Shown: piece by piece, positions 52,978-61,416 of the stretch
How positions within the stretch are numbered: the stretch's first letter is position 1
Layout of the letters: each line of letters starts with the position of its first letter
DNA from: Variovorax sp. PMC12
GTDB lineage: Bacteria > Pseudomonadota > Gammaproteobacteria > Burkholderiales > Burkholderiaceae_C
DNA: 64,000 bases
Reading direction: 5' to 3'
Assembly (NCBI RefSeq): GCF_003019815.1
Contig: NZ_CP027773.1
Span: 4,056,501 to 4,120,500, forward strand
Made by a program: the position numbers and the translations under genes
Notes under the pieces: generated by a model
What the model was told of the DNA's origin: nothing
Databases searched by the model: none
The model's input: only the letters and a program-made list of their open reading frames with translations

Positions 52978-53406
52978 TTACTTCGGCGTGCCGGTCTTGT
53001 CCGTCGGGTTGGTCACGACGTCCGGGCGCTCGCCCTTCTGGCCGAACTGCGGCTTGACCTTGCGGCCGGTCTGGCTGACTTCGGCGCGCGACATCTCGCC
53101 GGTCGGCTGCGGCATGGCGTTGGGCTGGTGGTTGACCGTGGTGGTCGCCTCGCCCTTGGGCACCATGCTGTTGGCGTTGTTGCGGTTCTGCACGCGGGCT
53201 TCGGCCTTCACCGATTCGCGCGACGCAGGCATCGTGTTGTCCGGCCGCTGGGGCGGATTGGCGACGCCCGCGGGCGTCATCGTGCTGGCCTGGCCGCCGA
53301 CCGATGGGTCCGGCTGCGCGGGGATGGACGTGGCCTGGGCCTGGGCGATGCCCGCGGCGCCCAGCAGGGCGGCGAGAACGGTGGCGTGGAAGATGGCTTG
53401 CTTCAT
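52978..53406 (-). CDS. Small secreted protein of unknown function
   Basis: 142 residues with a signal peptide ([20 protein letters not shown], cleavage near AQAQA). The mature chain is polar and rich in Pro, Thr, Asn and Gln ([38 protein letters not shown]), with no recognised domain and probably disordered. It stands alone between a terminator and the REP-like element. No function assigned. Confidence 0.7.
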   Translation of the reverse strand: MKQAIFHATVLAALLGAAGIAQAQATSIPAQPDPSVGGQASTMTPAGVANPPQRPDNTMPASRESVKAEARVQNRNNANSMVPKGEATTTVNHQPNAMPQPTGEMSRAEVSQTGRKVKPQFGQKGERPDVVTNPTDKTGTPK

Positions 53407-53534
53407 GGTGTTTGCTCCTTGTGGCTTGTCTGTCTCTGTATCGGTGGATGAAAACGAAGGGCCGTTGCCTCAAGCCCTGGAACCCACCGTAGGAGCCACC
53501 AGATTGGTGCGTTGTGGGGGTGTGGCAGGCGTGG

Positions 53535-53593
53535 CTGTAGGAGCCCGCCGCCCGCGCGCGAAGGGTTCGGAAGAAGGTGGCGCGTTCCTACAG
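53535..53593. repeat. REP-like palindromic element
   Basis: CTGTAGGA (53535-53542) pairs with TCCTACAG (53586-53593) around a GC-rich centre with CCCGCGCGCGAA. The opening TGTAGGAGCCCGCC...CGCGAA resembles the REP sequences common in Pseudomonas. A related unit, CCGTAGGAGCCACC, lies about 40 bases upstream. The 223-base gap holds nothing else that I recognise. Confidence 0.5.
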
Positions 53594-53629
53594 TCGGCGC
53601 GCGCCGGGCAACGTACAACCCGGTCAACG

Positions 53630-54403
53630 ATGTCTTCCTCTTCCCCCGGCTCCGCGCCCGTCTCGCTGAAGGTCATGACCGTGAACACCCACAAGGGCTT
53701 CACGGCGCTCAACCGCAAGTTCATCCTGCCCGAGCTGCGCGACGCGGTCCGCACCGTGGGCGCGGACGTGGTGTTCCTGCAGGAAGTGCTGGGCACGCAT
53801 TCGCGCCACTCGCGCAAGGTGAGCAACTGGCCCGAGGCGCCGCACTACGAATTCCTGGCCGACAGCATGTGGCCGCAGTTCGCCTACGGGCGCAACGCGG
53901 TGTACCCCAAGGGGCACCACGGCAACGCGGTGCTCTCCAAGTTTCCCATCGTGCATTTCCGCAACCACGACGTATCGGTGAGCGGGCCCGAGAAGCGCGG
54001 CCTGCTGCATTGCGTGCTGCGCCTGCCGGCACGGGTGGTCGACGTGCACGTGATCTGCGCGCACCTCGGCCTGGCCGAGGCGCACCGCCAGCAGCAGCTC
54101 GAGCTGCTTTGCCACATCGTGCGCGACGAAGTGCCCGCCGACGCGCCGCTGATCGTGGCCGGCGACTTCAACGACTGGCGCGGCCGCGCGCACGCCGTGC
54201 TCGAAAAAGGCGCGTCGCTGCGCGAGGTGTTCGTGCATGCCCACGGCCGCGCGGCGCGTACCTTTCCGGCACGTTTTCCGATGCTGCCGCTGGACCGCAT
54301 CTACGTGCGCAACGCGGGCGTGCATGCGCCCGTGGTGCTGCCGCGCCGGCCCTGGTCGCACCTGTCGGACCACGCCCCGCTGGTGGCGGACATCGATCTT
54401 TGA
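53630..54403 (+). CDS. ybhP: Endonuclease/exonuclease/phosphatase family protein YbhP-like
   Basis: 257 residues of the EEP fold: [11 protein letters not shown] with the catalytic Asn, VFLQEVLG with the metal-binding Glu, [28 protein letters not shown] and the final [11 protein letters not shown]is. In E. coli ybhP-clsB-ybhN is one operon; the same three families in the same order here support the assignment. It starts 11 bases before clsB ends its leader, and likely hydrolyses a phosphodiester such as a phospholipid head group. Start ATG at 53630. Confidence 0.88.
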   Translation: MSSSSPGSAPVSLKVMTVNTHKGFTALNRKFILPELRDAVRTVGADVVFLQEVLGTHSRHSRKVSNWPEAPHYEFLADSMWPQFAYGRNAVYPKGHHGNAVLSKFPIVHFRNHDVSVSGPEKRGLLHCVLRLPARVVDVHVICAHLGLAEAHRQQQLELLCHIVRDEVPADAPLIVAGDFNDWRGRAHAVLEKGASLREVFVHAHGRAARTFPARFPMLPLDRIYVRNAGVHAPVVLPRRPWSHLSDHAPLVADIDL

Positions 54404-54414
54404 GCACTACTGCC

Positions 54415-55683
54415 ATGAACAACAACAACCATTGGACCGGCGGCAACCGCGTGGAGCTGCTCGAGAACGGCGAGGAGTTCTTCCCGCGCGTGTTCGAGGC
54501 CATCCGGCAGGCGAAGCGCGAAGCCATCGTCGAGACCTTCATCCTGTTCGAGGACAAGGTCGGCCTGCAGCTGCACGCCGCCATGCGCGAGGCCGCGCTG
54601 CGCGGCGTGAAGGTCGACCTGATGATCGACGGCTTCGGTTCGCCCGACCTGTCGCGCGAGTTCATCGAAGGCCTCACGTCGGCCGGCGTGAAGGTGCGCG
54701 TGTTCGACCCCGGCCAGCGGTTTCTGGGCAAGCGGCTCAACGTGTTCCGCCGCATGCACCGCAAGATCGTGGTGATCGACGGGGAGCGCGCCTTCGTCGG
54801 CGGCATCAACTATTCGGCGGACCACCTGCTCGACTTCGGCCCCAAGGCCAAGCAGGACTACGCGGTCGAGCTGCACGGGCCGATCGTGGCCGAGATCCAC
54901 CAGTTCGTGCTGCGCGCCATCGCGCTCGGCGGCAAGGGCGCGGGCTGGTTCCGCCGCCGGCTGCGGCAGGCACCGGCTGTCGAGCACGCGGCGGCCGGCC
55001 AGGCCGACGCGATGTTCGTCACGCGCGACAACCGCCGCCACACCAACGACATCGAGCGGCAGTACCGCGCCGCCATCCGTGCGGCGCGCGAGCGCATCGT
55101 GATCGCCAACGCATACTTCTTTCCGGGCTACCGGCTCATCAAGGAGCTGCGGCGCGCGGCGCGGCGCGGCGTGGATGTGCGGCTGATACTGCAGGGCGAG
55201 CCCGACATGCCGATCGTCAAGACGGCGGCGAGCATGCTCTACCACCACCTGCTGCACGCGGGCGTGCGCATCTACGAGTACTGCGACCGCCCGCTGCACG
55301 GCAAGGTCGCGCTCATGGACGACAAGTGGAGCACCGTGGGTTCGAGCAACCTCGATCCGCTGAGCCTTTCGCTCAACCTCGAGTCGAACGTGATCGTGCG
55401 CGACCGGGCCTTCAACGGCGTGCTGTGGGAACGGCTGGACCATCTCATGCAGCACAGCTGCAAGAAGATCGACGCGGCCGACCTGGCGAGCGAATGGAGC
55501 GGCTGGCGGTTGGTGCGCAGCTTCTTCGTCTTCCACATCCTGCGCTGGTATCCGGCGCTGCTGGGCCGGCTGCCGCGCCACGTGCCGCGCCTGACGCCGG
55601 CCGAAGCCATCGAGCTGGCCAGCCGCCGGGACACCGGCACCAGCCAGCCGACCGGCGGCGCAACGCAGACGGAAGCCGCCTGA
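54415..55683 (+). CDS. clsB: Cardiolipin synthase ClsB-like (phospholipase D family)
   Basis: 422 residues with two HKD motifs: HRKIVVIDGERAFVGGINYS and HGKVALMDDKWSTVGSSNLD, both complete. Arrangement and length match ClsB/YbhO. The enzyme joins two phosphatidylglycerols (or uses PE) to form cardiolipin at the inner membrane. Lies 11 bases after ybhP and 19 bases before ybhN in a conserved operon. Confidence 0.92.
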   Translation: MNNNNHWTGGNRVELLENGEEFFPRVFEAIRQAKREAIVETFILFEDKVGLQLHAAMREAALRGVKVDLMIDGFGSPDLSREFIEGLTSAGVKVRVFDPGQRFLGKRLNVFRRMHRKIVVIDGERAFVGGINYSADHLLDFGPKAKQDYAVELHGPIVAEIHQFVLRAIALGGKGAGWFRRRLRQAPAVEHAAAGQADAMFVTRDNRRHTNDIERQYRAAIRAARERIVIANAYFFPGYRLIKELRRAARRGVDVRLILQGEPDMPIVKTAASMLYHHLLHAGVRIYEYCDRPLHGKVALMDDKWSTVGSSNLDPLSLSLNLESNVIVRDRAFNGVLWERLDHLMQHSCKKIDAADLASEWSGWRLVRSFFVFHILRWYPALLGRLPRHVPRLTPAEAIELASRRDTGTSQPTGGATQTEAA

Positions 55684-55702
55684 GCCGCGGCCGGATGCAC
55701 GC

Positions 55703-56656
55703 ATGAGCACGATGGCCCTGTCCCGGCAGTCCTGGTGGCCCTGGGTCCGCCGTGCCGCGGCGTGGGGCTTCTTCGCGCTGATCGCATGGCTGCTGGTGCG
55801 GCAGGCGCGCACCATCGACTGGGACGACGTGCTCGACGCGATCCGCGCGCTACCCGCCACCACGCTGCTCGCAGCCGGCGCAATCGCGGCCTGCAGCTTC
55901 GTGCTCTACAGCACATACGACCTGCTGGGGCGGCACCTCACGCGGCACCGGCTGGGCACCGGCACGGTGATGGGCGTGACCTTCATCAGCTACGCCTTCA
56001 ATCTCAACCTCGGTTCGCTGGTGGGCGGCGTGGCGTTCCGCTACCGGCTCTATTCGAGGCTGGGGCTGGGCAACGAGACCATCACGCGCGTGCTGGGCTT
56101 CAGCATGCTGACCAACTGGATCGGCTACCTGCTCGTGGCGGGCGTCGCCTTCTGCTTCTGGCCGCTGTCATTGCCGCCCGGCTGGAAGATCGGCAACGAC
56201 GGCCTGCGCATCCTGGGCGCGGCGCTCCTGGTGCTGGCCGCGGCCTATGTGCTGGTGTGCGCCTTTGCCAGGGGCCGCGTGTGGCGCATACGCGGCCATG
56301 CGTTCAGGACGCCGGGGCTCGCCATGGCGCTGCTGCAGCTGGCGATGTCGTGCGCCAACTGGTCGCTGATCGGTGGCGTGATCTGGTTCCTGCTGCAGGG
56401 CGCGGTCGGCTATCCGCACGTGCTGGCGGTGCTGCTGGTGGCGGCGGTGGCGGGCGTGGTCACGCACGTGCCGGCGGGGCTCGGCGTGCTCGAGGCGGTG
56501 TTCGTGGCGCTGCTGGCCCACCAGGTGCCGGAAGCCACGTTGCTCGGCGCCTTGCTGGCCTATCGGGGCCTCTATTACCTGCTGCCGCTGACGGTGGCGA
56601 CGCTCGGCTATCTCGCGACGGAAGTTCGCGCGCGGCGGCGGCTTCAGAAGCGGTAG
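55703..56656 (+). CDS. ybhN: YbhN/UPF0104 family membrane protein
   Basis: 317 residues, with about eight helices of the lysylphosphatidylglycerol synthase/flippase-like transmembrane family (GVTFISYAFNLNLGSLVGGV, LGLGNETITRVLGFSMLTNW, HVPAGLGVLEAVFVALLAHQ, GALLAYRGLYYLLPL). There is no transferase domain. In the ybhP-clsB-ybhN operon it may move lipid or support cardiolipin transport. The 3' end overlaps the convergent pagL gene by 13 bases. Confidence 0.9.
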   Translation: MSTMALSRQSWWPWVRRAAAWGFFALIAWLLVRQARTIDWDDVLDAIRALPATTLLAAGAIAACSFVLYSTYDLLGRHLTRHRLGTGTVMGVTFISYAFNLNLGSLVGGVAFRYRLYSRLGLGNETITRVLGFSMLTNWIGYLLVAGVAFCFWPLSLPPGWKIGNDGLRILGAALLVLAAAYVLVCAFARGRVWRIRGHAFRTPGLAMALLQLAMSCANWSLIGGVIWFLLQGAVGYPHVLAVLLVAAVAGVVTHVPAGLGVLEAVFVALLAHQVPEATLLGALLAYRGLYYLLPLTVATLGYLATEVRARRRLQKR

Positions 56657-57222
56657 GCGTAGCGCAGGCGCAGGAAGGTCTCGCCGGGGTTTGGTTTCTT
56701 GATGCCCGCGTTGGAGAAGTGCTGCACGCGCAGCGACACCTCGTGCGCGCCTTTCTCGCCGAAGCTGCGGCCGATGCCCAGCACTTCGGTGAACTGGAAA
56801 GCGGTGCTGAAGCTGCGGTCGGGCGTGCGGTAGATGCGGTCCATCAGCGTCGCGCCGACGCCGCCTTCGGCGAACCAGGGCGATCCGCCGTCGCCGAAGC
56901 GGTAGCGCAGCATGTAGATGGCACCGATCTGCGTGTAGCTGCGGCGGCCGTCGTTGTTCAGCGCCGGCGCGCTCCACTGGCTCAGGAAAACATCCCAGTA
57001 GCGCGTGAGCGGCCCCTGCTGCACCGCCTGGCCCGGTGCCCACGGCAGCACCATGCCCACCGTGGCCGCGTCGGCATCGCCTTTCTGGCCATGCGCGGCA
57101 TGGCCGAGGTCGAAGTAGATGCCGCGCGTGTTGTCGTCGAATGCATGGGCCGCCGAGCCCAGCAGCCCGAATGAAGCTGCGAACACGGCGGCCCGGAGGG
57201 GCGTGGATGCGTGCAATCTCAT
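56644..57222 (-). CDS. pagL: Lipid A 3-O-deacylase PagL
   Basis: 192 residues: signal peptide (cleavage near AHAF), then an eight-stranded outer-membrane barrel with aromatic-rich strands and C-terminal FLRLRYAYRF. The catalytic motif RVQHFSNAGIKKPNPG supplies H168 and S170; a Glu follows at 181. PagL removes the 3-linked acyl chain of lipid A and alters recognition by hosts and outer-membrane packing. Convergent with the cardiolipin operon, divergent from the phasin. Confidence 0.9.
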   Translation of the reverse strand: MRLHASTPLRAAVFAASFGLLGSAAHAFDDNTRGIYFDLGHAAHGQKGDADAATVGMVLPWAPGQAVQQGPLTRYWDVFLSQWSAPALNNDGRRSYTQIGAIYMLRYRFGDGGSPWFAEGGVGATLMDRIYRTPDRSFSTAFQFTEVLGIGRSFGEKGAHEVSLRVQHFSNAGIKKPNPGETFLRLRYAYRF

Positions 57223-57431
57223 GATGTGGTTTTCTTGCGCGGAGCGTGGGATATGACAGCCGGATGATCAATTTCCCGGCGCCGCTGCATCCGTCCAGCG
57301 CGTAATTTCCACGTCCGAAAGTAGGACTTGGTCAACAAAACGGACTTCGTCATGTTGCACTGCAGCAATTTCGGCTCGCGAGGCCTATAGTGGTTCGACT
57401 TCCTCCAAGCGTTCGCGCGCACAACCCCACC

Positions 57432-57941
57432 ATGTCGTCGTCTCTCACAACCACTCCCGGCCTGGTCCATCCGCTCATGCAGTGGTTCGACCTGGCACTC
57501 AAGACCAACGAGATGCTGCTGTCCTCCGGCTCCGTGATCCGCATGCGCACTGAACGCATCGCCAAGGCGGGGCTCGCGCCCAGCCCGGCCGACCTTGCGG
57601 AATTCCAGCTCATGGGCCACGAAAAGCTCGCCGCCGCGAGCGAGTCGGGCATCGCGATGGCGAAGCAGTGGCACAGCAGCCACCTCTCGCTGGCCAGCCG
57701 CGTGCTGCAGCAGTGGGTGCAGAGCACCACGGCGTTCTTCTCGCTGGCCGGCAGCGTCACGCCGGCGCAGGCGGCGGTGCACGGCGATGCGCTGGTGCAG
57801 TCGGCCGCAGGCACGGTGAGCGCGGCGAGCGAGCTGTCCGACATGGCGGTGCACATCGCTCGCGAAGGCCTGGAGCCGATTCGCGCGGCCGCCACGTCGA
57901 ATGCGCGGCGCCTGGCAGAGCTCGAATCCAGCCCCGACTGA
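57432..57941 (+). CDS. Phasin-like polyhydroxyalkanoate granule protein
   Basis: 169 residues, nearly all helical and alanine-rich: VHPLMQWFDLALKTNEMLLS, LAEFQLMGHEKLAAASESGI, LQQWVQSTTAFFSLAGSVTP. Size, amphipathic helices and composition fit phasins coating PHA granules. The promoter region contains TTGCACTGCAGCAATTTCGG (57354-57373), a dyad resembling the TGCAGCA-type operators bound by the PHA regulator PhaR, but this is weak. Start at 57432 (MSSSLTTTPG) is preferred over an upstream Met. Could instead be a general granule/stress protein. Confidence 0.72.
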   Translation: MSSSLTTTPGLVHPLMQWFDLALKTNEMLLSSGSVIRMRTERIAKAGLAPSPADLAEFQLMGHEKLAAASESGIAMAKQWHSSHLSLASRVLQQWVQSTTAFFSLAGSVTPAQAAVHGDALVQSAAGTVSAASELSDMAVHIAREGLEPIRAAATSNARRLAELESSPD

Positions 57942-57955
57942 TCGATCGAAGCCGC

Positions 57956-59164
57956 TCAGGCGGCCGCGGGCACCAGCGTCAGCAGCGTGATCTCGGAGGG
58001 CGCGCCAAAGCGCTTCGGCGGGCCCCAGTAGCCGGTGCCCCGGCTCACGTAGACCCACATGTCGTGCAGGCGATGCAGGCCCGCCGTGAAAGGCTGCTGC
58101 ATCGGCACGAAGAGATTCCACGGAAAGAACTGGCCGCCGTGCGTGTGGCCCGACAGCTGCAGCTGGTAGCCGGCCGCGGCCGCCAGCGGCGCGCTGCGCG
58201 GCTGGTGCGCCAGCAGCACGCGGGTGTGCACCAACGGGGGCGCATCGTGCAGCGCCAGGTGCGGGTCGCTCGCATGGGCCGCGTCGAAATGCCCGGCGGT
58301 GAAGTCGGTCACGCCCGCCAGCACCAGCGCGCTTTCGAACAGCTCTTCATCGGTCTGCGCGCCGCGCACATTGCGCGTCTGCAGCACCACATGCTCGTTG
58401 AGCAGCACCTTCAGGCCCAGGCGGCGCAATTCGTCGATCCAGGCATGCGCGCCCGCGTAGTACTCGTGGTTGCCGGTGACCACGAAGGTGCCGTGCCGCG
58501 CGCGCAGCCCGGCCAGCGGCGCGATGTGCTCGCGCAGTTCCGGCACGCTGCCGTCCACCAGGTCGCCGGTGATGGCGATGGTGTCGGCGCCCAGCCGGTT
58601 GACCGCCTCGACGATGCGCTGGATGTACCCGCTCCTGATCGTCGGCCCGACGTGGATGTCGCTGAGCTGCGCGATCGTGAAGCCCTCGAGCGCCTGCGGC
58701 AGCCCGCGGATCGGCACGTCGACACGCTTCACGCTGGCCGTGCGCCGTGCATTGAGAAAACCGATCGCCGACGTGGCCGTGGCCACGGCCAGCACCGCCA
58801 GCGCGGTCCATGGGCGCAGCGTGTTCCATTGCACCTGCACGCCGCCCAATGCGCCGGCCAGCCACGTGAGCAGCAGGCCGGCGTCGCGCACCAGCGTCAG
58901 CACGAACATGGAGGAGAACCAGCCCATGCTGATCAGCCCGATCCACTTGATCGCCTCGCCCATCGACGCGTTGCGCTCGATGCGGCGCGACAGGAAAGGC
59001 AGCGGAATCGTCACCGCCGAGACCACCAGCGCAAGCAGCGCCAGCGGCCATGCGGGCGTGAGCACGGCGAGCGCGGGCAGCAGGCGCAGCGCAATGTAGA
59101 CATGGAGCAACGCGGTCAGCGCGCTCAGGGGACGGATCGGCATCGGGGCAATGGGGTCGGGCAT
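57956..59164 (-). CDS. Membrane metallophosphoesterase
   Basis: 402 residues from an ATG at 59164 (another at 59143 is possible). Four helices in the first 140 residues are followed by a calcineurin-like phosphoesterase domain with all motifs: LSDIHVG, GDLVDG, GNHEYY and GHTHGGQFFP. Family members resemble YkuE/YaeI, which act on phospholipid or UDP-DAG-type substrates; the helical N-terminus suits a membrane substrate. It converges on the phasin gene with 14 bases between. Confidence 0.9.
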   Translation of the reverse strand: MPDPIAPMPIRPLSALTALLHVYIALRLLPALAVLTPAWPLALLALVVSAVTIPLPFLSRRIERNASMGEAIKWIGLISMGWFSSMFVLTLVRDAGLLLTWLAGALGGVQVQWNTLRPWTALAVLAVATATSAIGFLNARRTASVKRVDVPIRGLPQALEGFTIAQLSDIHVGPTIRSGYIQRIVEAVNRLGADTIAITGDLVDGSVPELREHIAPLAGLRARHGTFVVTGNHEYYAGAHAWIDELRRLGLKVLLNEHVVLQTRNVRGAQTDEELFESALVLAGVTDFTAGHFDAAHASDPHLALHDAPPLVHTRVLLAHQPRSAPLAAAAGYQLQLSGHTHGGQFFPWNLFVPMQQPFTAGLHRLHDMWVYVSRGTGYWGPPKRFGAPSEITLLTLVPAAA

Positions 59165-59229
59165 CGCCCGGGATACACCATCTGCAAGGCGCATGCCGCG
59201 CATTCAAGACGCCCAAGGGCGCCACCACC

Positions 59230-59246
59230 GCTATTTTTTCTATAGC
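59230..59246 (+). repeat. AT-rich hairpin element, copy 3
   Basis: GCTAT-TTTTTCT-ATAGC, followed by a GC-rich stem CGCCCG-GATAG-CGGGCG at 59253-59269. Located between the metallophosphoesterase promoter region and the next minus-strand gene's end. Confidence 0.75.
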
Positions 59247-59336
59247 GAGAGGCGCCCGGATAGCGGGCGTTGTGGCTCACATGGAGCTTGCCAACGCGCG
59301 CCGGCGGCATGCGCTGCCGGCGCCCGTTTTCACGCC

Positions 59337-59822
59337 TTACTGCACCGTGCGCGTGCCGGCCAAAGCCATGTCGGTGCCCGCCGGCCAGACGAAGGTGGCC
59401 TTGGCGGAGGCACCCTGCGGCACGCGCAGCTGCTGCTTCAGCACCTGGTTGCCGAGGCGGGCCTCGACCTCGTAGTTGCCCGGGTCGAGCCGGGCCACCA
59501 TGAACGGGCCGCCCGACACCACGTTGTCGAGCAGCGCCACGCCGCTGCTGTCGCGCACGGTAACGTGCACATTGGCGGCGAAATCGGCGCCCTTGTGGTC
59601 CTTGATCGCGAACTCGAAGCTGGCGGGCCAGCGCGGCAGCACAGTTTCCATCAGCTGCGCTTCGTCACTGCCGATGCCGCCGCTCATGTACTCGACGCCG
59701 TGCGTCATGTAGATCGGCGGGTTCATCGCGGCCTGCGCCGGCGAGAACGCGCCGAGCAGAACGGCGCCGCAAAGCATCGCGGCCGCCACGGGCCGCATGC
59801 GCGATGAAAAGCGGGAGGTCAT
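59337..59822 (-). CDS. Secreted carboxypeptidase-regulatory-like domain protein, paralog 1
   Basis: 161 residues with a signal peptide ending SPAQA. The mature protein starts MNPPIYMTHGVEYMSGGIGS and contains a beta-sandwich-like repeat (VHVTVRDSSGVALLDNVVSG, ARLDPGNYEVEARLGNQVLK), the pattern of carboxypeptidase regulatory or PEGA-like domains, ending in ASAKATFVWPAG. A second gene with the same plan follows on the left of its promoter (59935-60456). The conserved (G)(V/I)E(Y/F)MSGG segment is shared by both. Function unknown. Confidence 0.8.
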   Translation of the reverse strand: MTSRFSSRMRPVAAAMLCGAVLLGAFSPAQAAMNPPIYMTHGVEYMSGGIGSDEAQLMETVLPRWPASFEFAIKDHKGADFAANVHVTVRDSSGVALLDNVVSGGPFMVARLDPGNYEVEARLGNQVLKQQLRVPQGASAKATFVWPAGTDMALAGTRTVQ

Positions 59823-59934
59823 GGTCTGGGTCCTTTCCTGTTCGTAGTGGCGAGAAACCACAGCGCCACTGTGCGGCGCGCGACTTAGGAAAGGCTGACC
59901 GAGGACGCAACGGCCACAGCCGTGCGCCGGTTTT

Positions 59935-60456
59935 TCAACGGGTGGCCGAGGCGGTCTGCGCCAGCGCCTGCGGCAGCGGCGGCGCGACCGAGGCCATGTC
60001 GAAGTTCGACGGCCACACGAACGAAGCGCGCGCCGGCACGCCGGCAATCACCACCAGCGACTGCGTCAGCGTCAGCCCGCCCAGCGTCACGTTCACGTCA
60101 TACGCGCCGGGATTCAGGCGCGCGAGCATGTACGGCGCCTGGGAGTCCACGGTCATCACGGCCTGGCCGGTGTACTTCTGGCGCACTTCGACGTGTGCCT
60201 TGGCGGGAAAGCCGGGTTGCTGCGCACCCTTGCCGTCGCTCACACCCAGCGCGATGGTCGCGGCCCAGCGGGGCGACACCATTTCCATGAAAGCGGCTTC
60301 GTCCCGTGTGGTGCCGCCGCTCATGAATTCGATGCCCTGCGCCACCTGGATGGGTGGGTTCGAGAACGCATGGGCCGAAGTGAAGGCCCCGAGGAATGCT
60401 GCTGTGCCGCCCAAAACCAGCGCGGCCAGCGGCCGGCGGAGACGCGAAGGGTTCAT
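59935..60456 (-). CDS. Secreted carboxypeptidase-regulatory-like domain protein, paralog 2
   Basis: 173 residues with a signal peptide ending SAHA. The mature part FSNPPIQVAQGIEFMSGGTT, SPRWAATIALGVSDGKG, AHVEVRQKYTGQAVMTVDSQ and ARLNPGAYDVNVTLGGLTLT parallels the downstream gene strand by strand, and RASFVWPS matches its C-terminus. The pair is separated by 112 bases and arose by tandem duplication with divergence. No catalytic motif is seen; role possibly binding at the cell surface or in the periplasm. Confidence 0.8.
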   Translation of the reverse strand: MNPSRLRRPLAALVLGGTAAFLGAFTSAHAFSNPPIQVAQGIEFMSGGTTRDEAAFMEMVSPRWAATIALGVSDGKGAQQPGFPAKAHVEVRQKYTGQAVMTVDSQAPYMLARLNPGAYDVNVTLGGLTLTQSLVVIAGVPARASFVWPSNFDMASVAPPLPQALAQTASATR

Positions 60457-60568
60457 TGCTGTGTGGTCCTCGATCTTGCGTGACGTGAAATCCGACGAGG
60501 ATTTTGCTTAGCAAGAGTCGGGCTAGATATAGCGTTTACGAGGAACGATCCTCGGATTCAATGTGAAT

Positions 60569-60585
60569 GCTATTGTTTTCATAGC
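60569..60585 (+). repeat. AT-rich hairpin element, copy 4
   Basis: GCTAT-TGTTTTC-ATAGC followed by TGGTGACGCCCGTGTGACGG. It lies in the 285-base gap between paralog 2 and the next plus-strand gene, where I see no gene. Confidence 0.72.
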
Positions 60586-60741
60586 TGGTGACGCCCGTGT
60601 GACGGCCGTGCAAGCCACATTTGCTGACAGACCTCACGCAAACCCTGATGCGACTGTTTCCGGGAGGCCTTGCCGCCGAAGTCCGCCGGGGTGCACGGCA
60701 GGTCTATGGCGGTGCATCGCGGCCGGAGATACTGCGGACCC

Positions 60742-61413
60742 ATGAAGCCCGACGACGACTACGACCCGATGCGCGAACGCCGCGAGGCGATGACCGCGTG
60801 GGAGCATGGCCTGCGGCCGAAGCCGGATCGCCATTGGGCGCTGTGGCTGGCGTTGGCCGTGCTGGCCGTGTACCTGTTCTATATGGGTGCGGAGTGGCTG
60901 CTGGCGCAGCAAAGGGCGCAGAAGCAATCCGCCGGGCCGACGATGGCGGTACCACCCGGCATCGCGCCGCCCCCTCAGGATGCCCGCCCCGCGCCCTCCC
61001 CGCCCGTGGCCTCCCCTGGCGCGACCGGCCCCGACACCTTCGAGGTGACCAAGTGCCTGACCCCGTCAGGCAAGGCCGCCTACTCCGACGGCCCGTGCCC
61101 CGAAGGCTCGCGCGCCACGACGGTCCGGCTGCGGCGCGACGTGAACATCGCCGACGGCATGAGCCCGCAAGCGCGCGAAGCCTCGATCCGCGACAACGCA
61201 GCCGTCGCCGCACAACAGCTCCAGTACGAAAGGCAGGTCGCGCAGAACGTGGCGAACGAAATGGGCGAATGCAGCGGCCTTGCCGAACACATCAACTGGA
61301 TCGACGCGATCGGGCGGCAGCCGCAAGGCGCGTATTCGCAGGATTGGCTGCGGGACGAGCGCAAGCGCACACGGGACCGGCAGTTCAGGCTGGGGTGTCC
61401 TCAGCAGCGGTGA
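60742..61413 (+). CDS. Single-pass membrane protein, DUF4124-like
   Basis: 223 residues. A cytoplasmic N-terminus (MKPDDDYDPMRERREAM) leads to one helix (ALWLALAVLAVYLFYMGAEW), a Pro-rich linker and a periplasmic domain with two Cys pairs: TKCLTPSGKAAYSDGPCPEG (a DUF4124-like pattern) and ECSGLAEHINWIDAIGRQPQ with a final C. The four cysteines could form two disulfides. Function unknown. Start at 60742 precedes the helix at a normal distance. Converges on the DUF3883 gene with 3 bases between. Confidence 0.78.
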   Translation: MKPDDDYDPMRERREAMTAWEHGLRPKPDRHWALWLALAVLAVYLFYMGAEWLLAQQRAQKQSAGPTMAVPPGIAPPPQDARPAPSPPVASPGATGPDTFEVTKCLTPSGKAAYSDGPCPEGSRATTVRLRRDVNIADGMSPQAREASIRDNAAVAAQQLQYERQVAQNVANEMGECSGLAEHINWIDAIGRQPQGAYSQDWLRDERKRTRDRQFRLGCPQQR

Positions 61414-61416
61414 GGT

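Noticed and set aside
57354..57373. PhaR operator upstream of the phasin gene
   Set aside because: Resemblance to TGCAGCA-type sites is only partial and operators differ between species; mentioned in the phasin entry but not annotated as a site.
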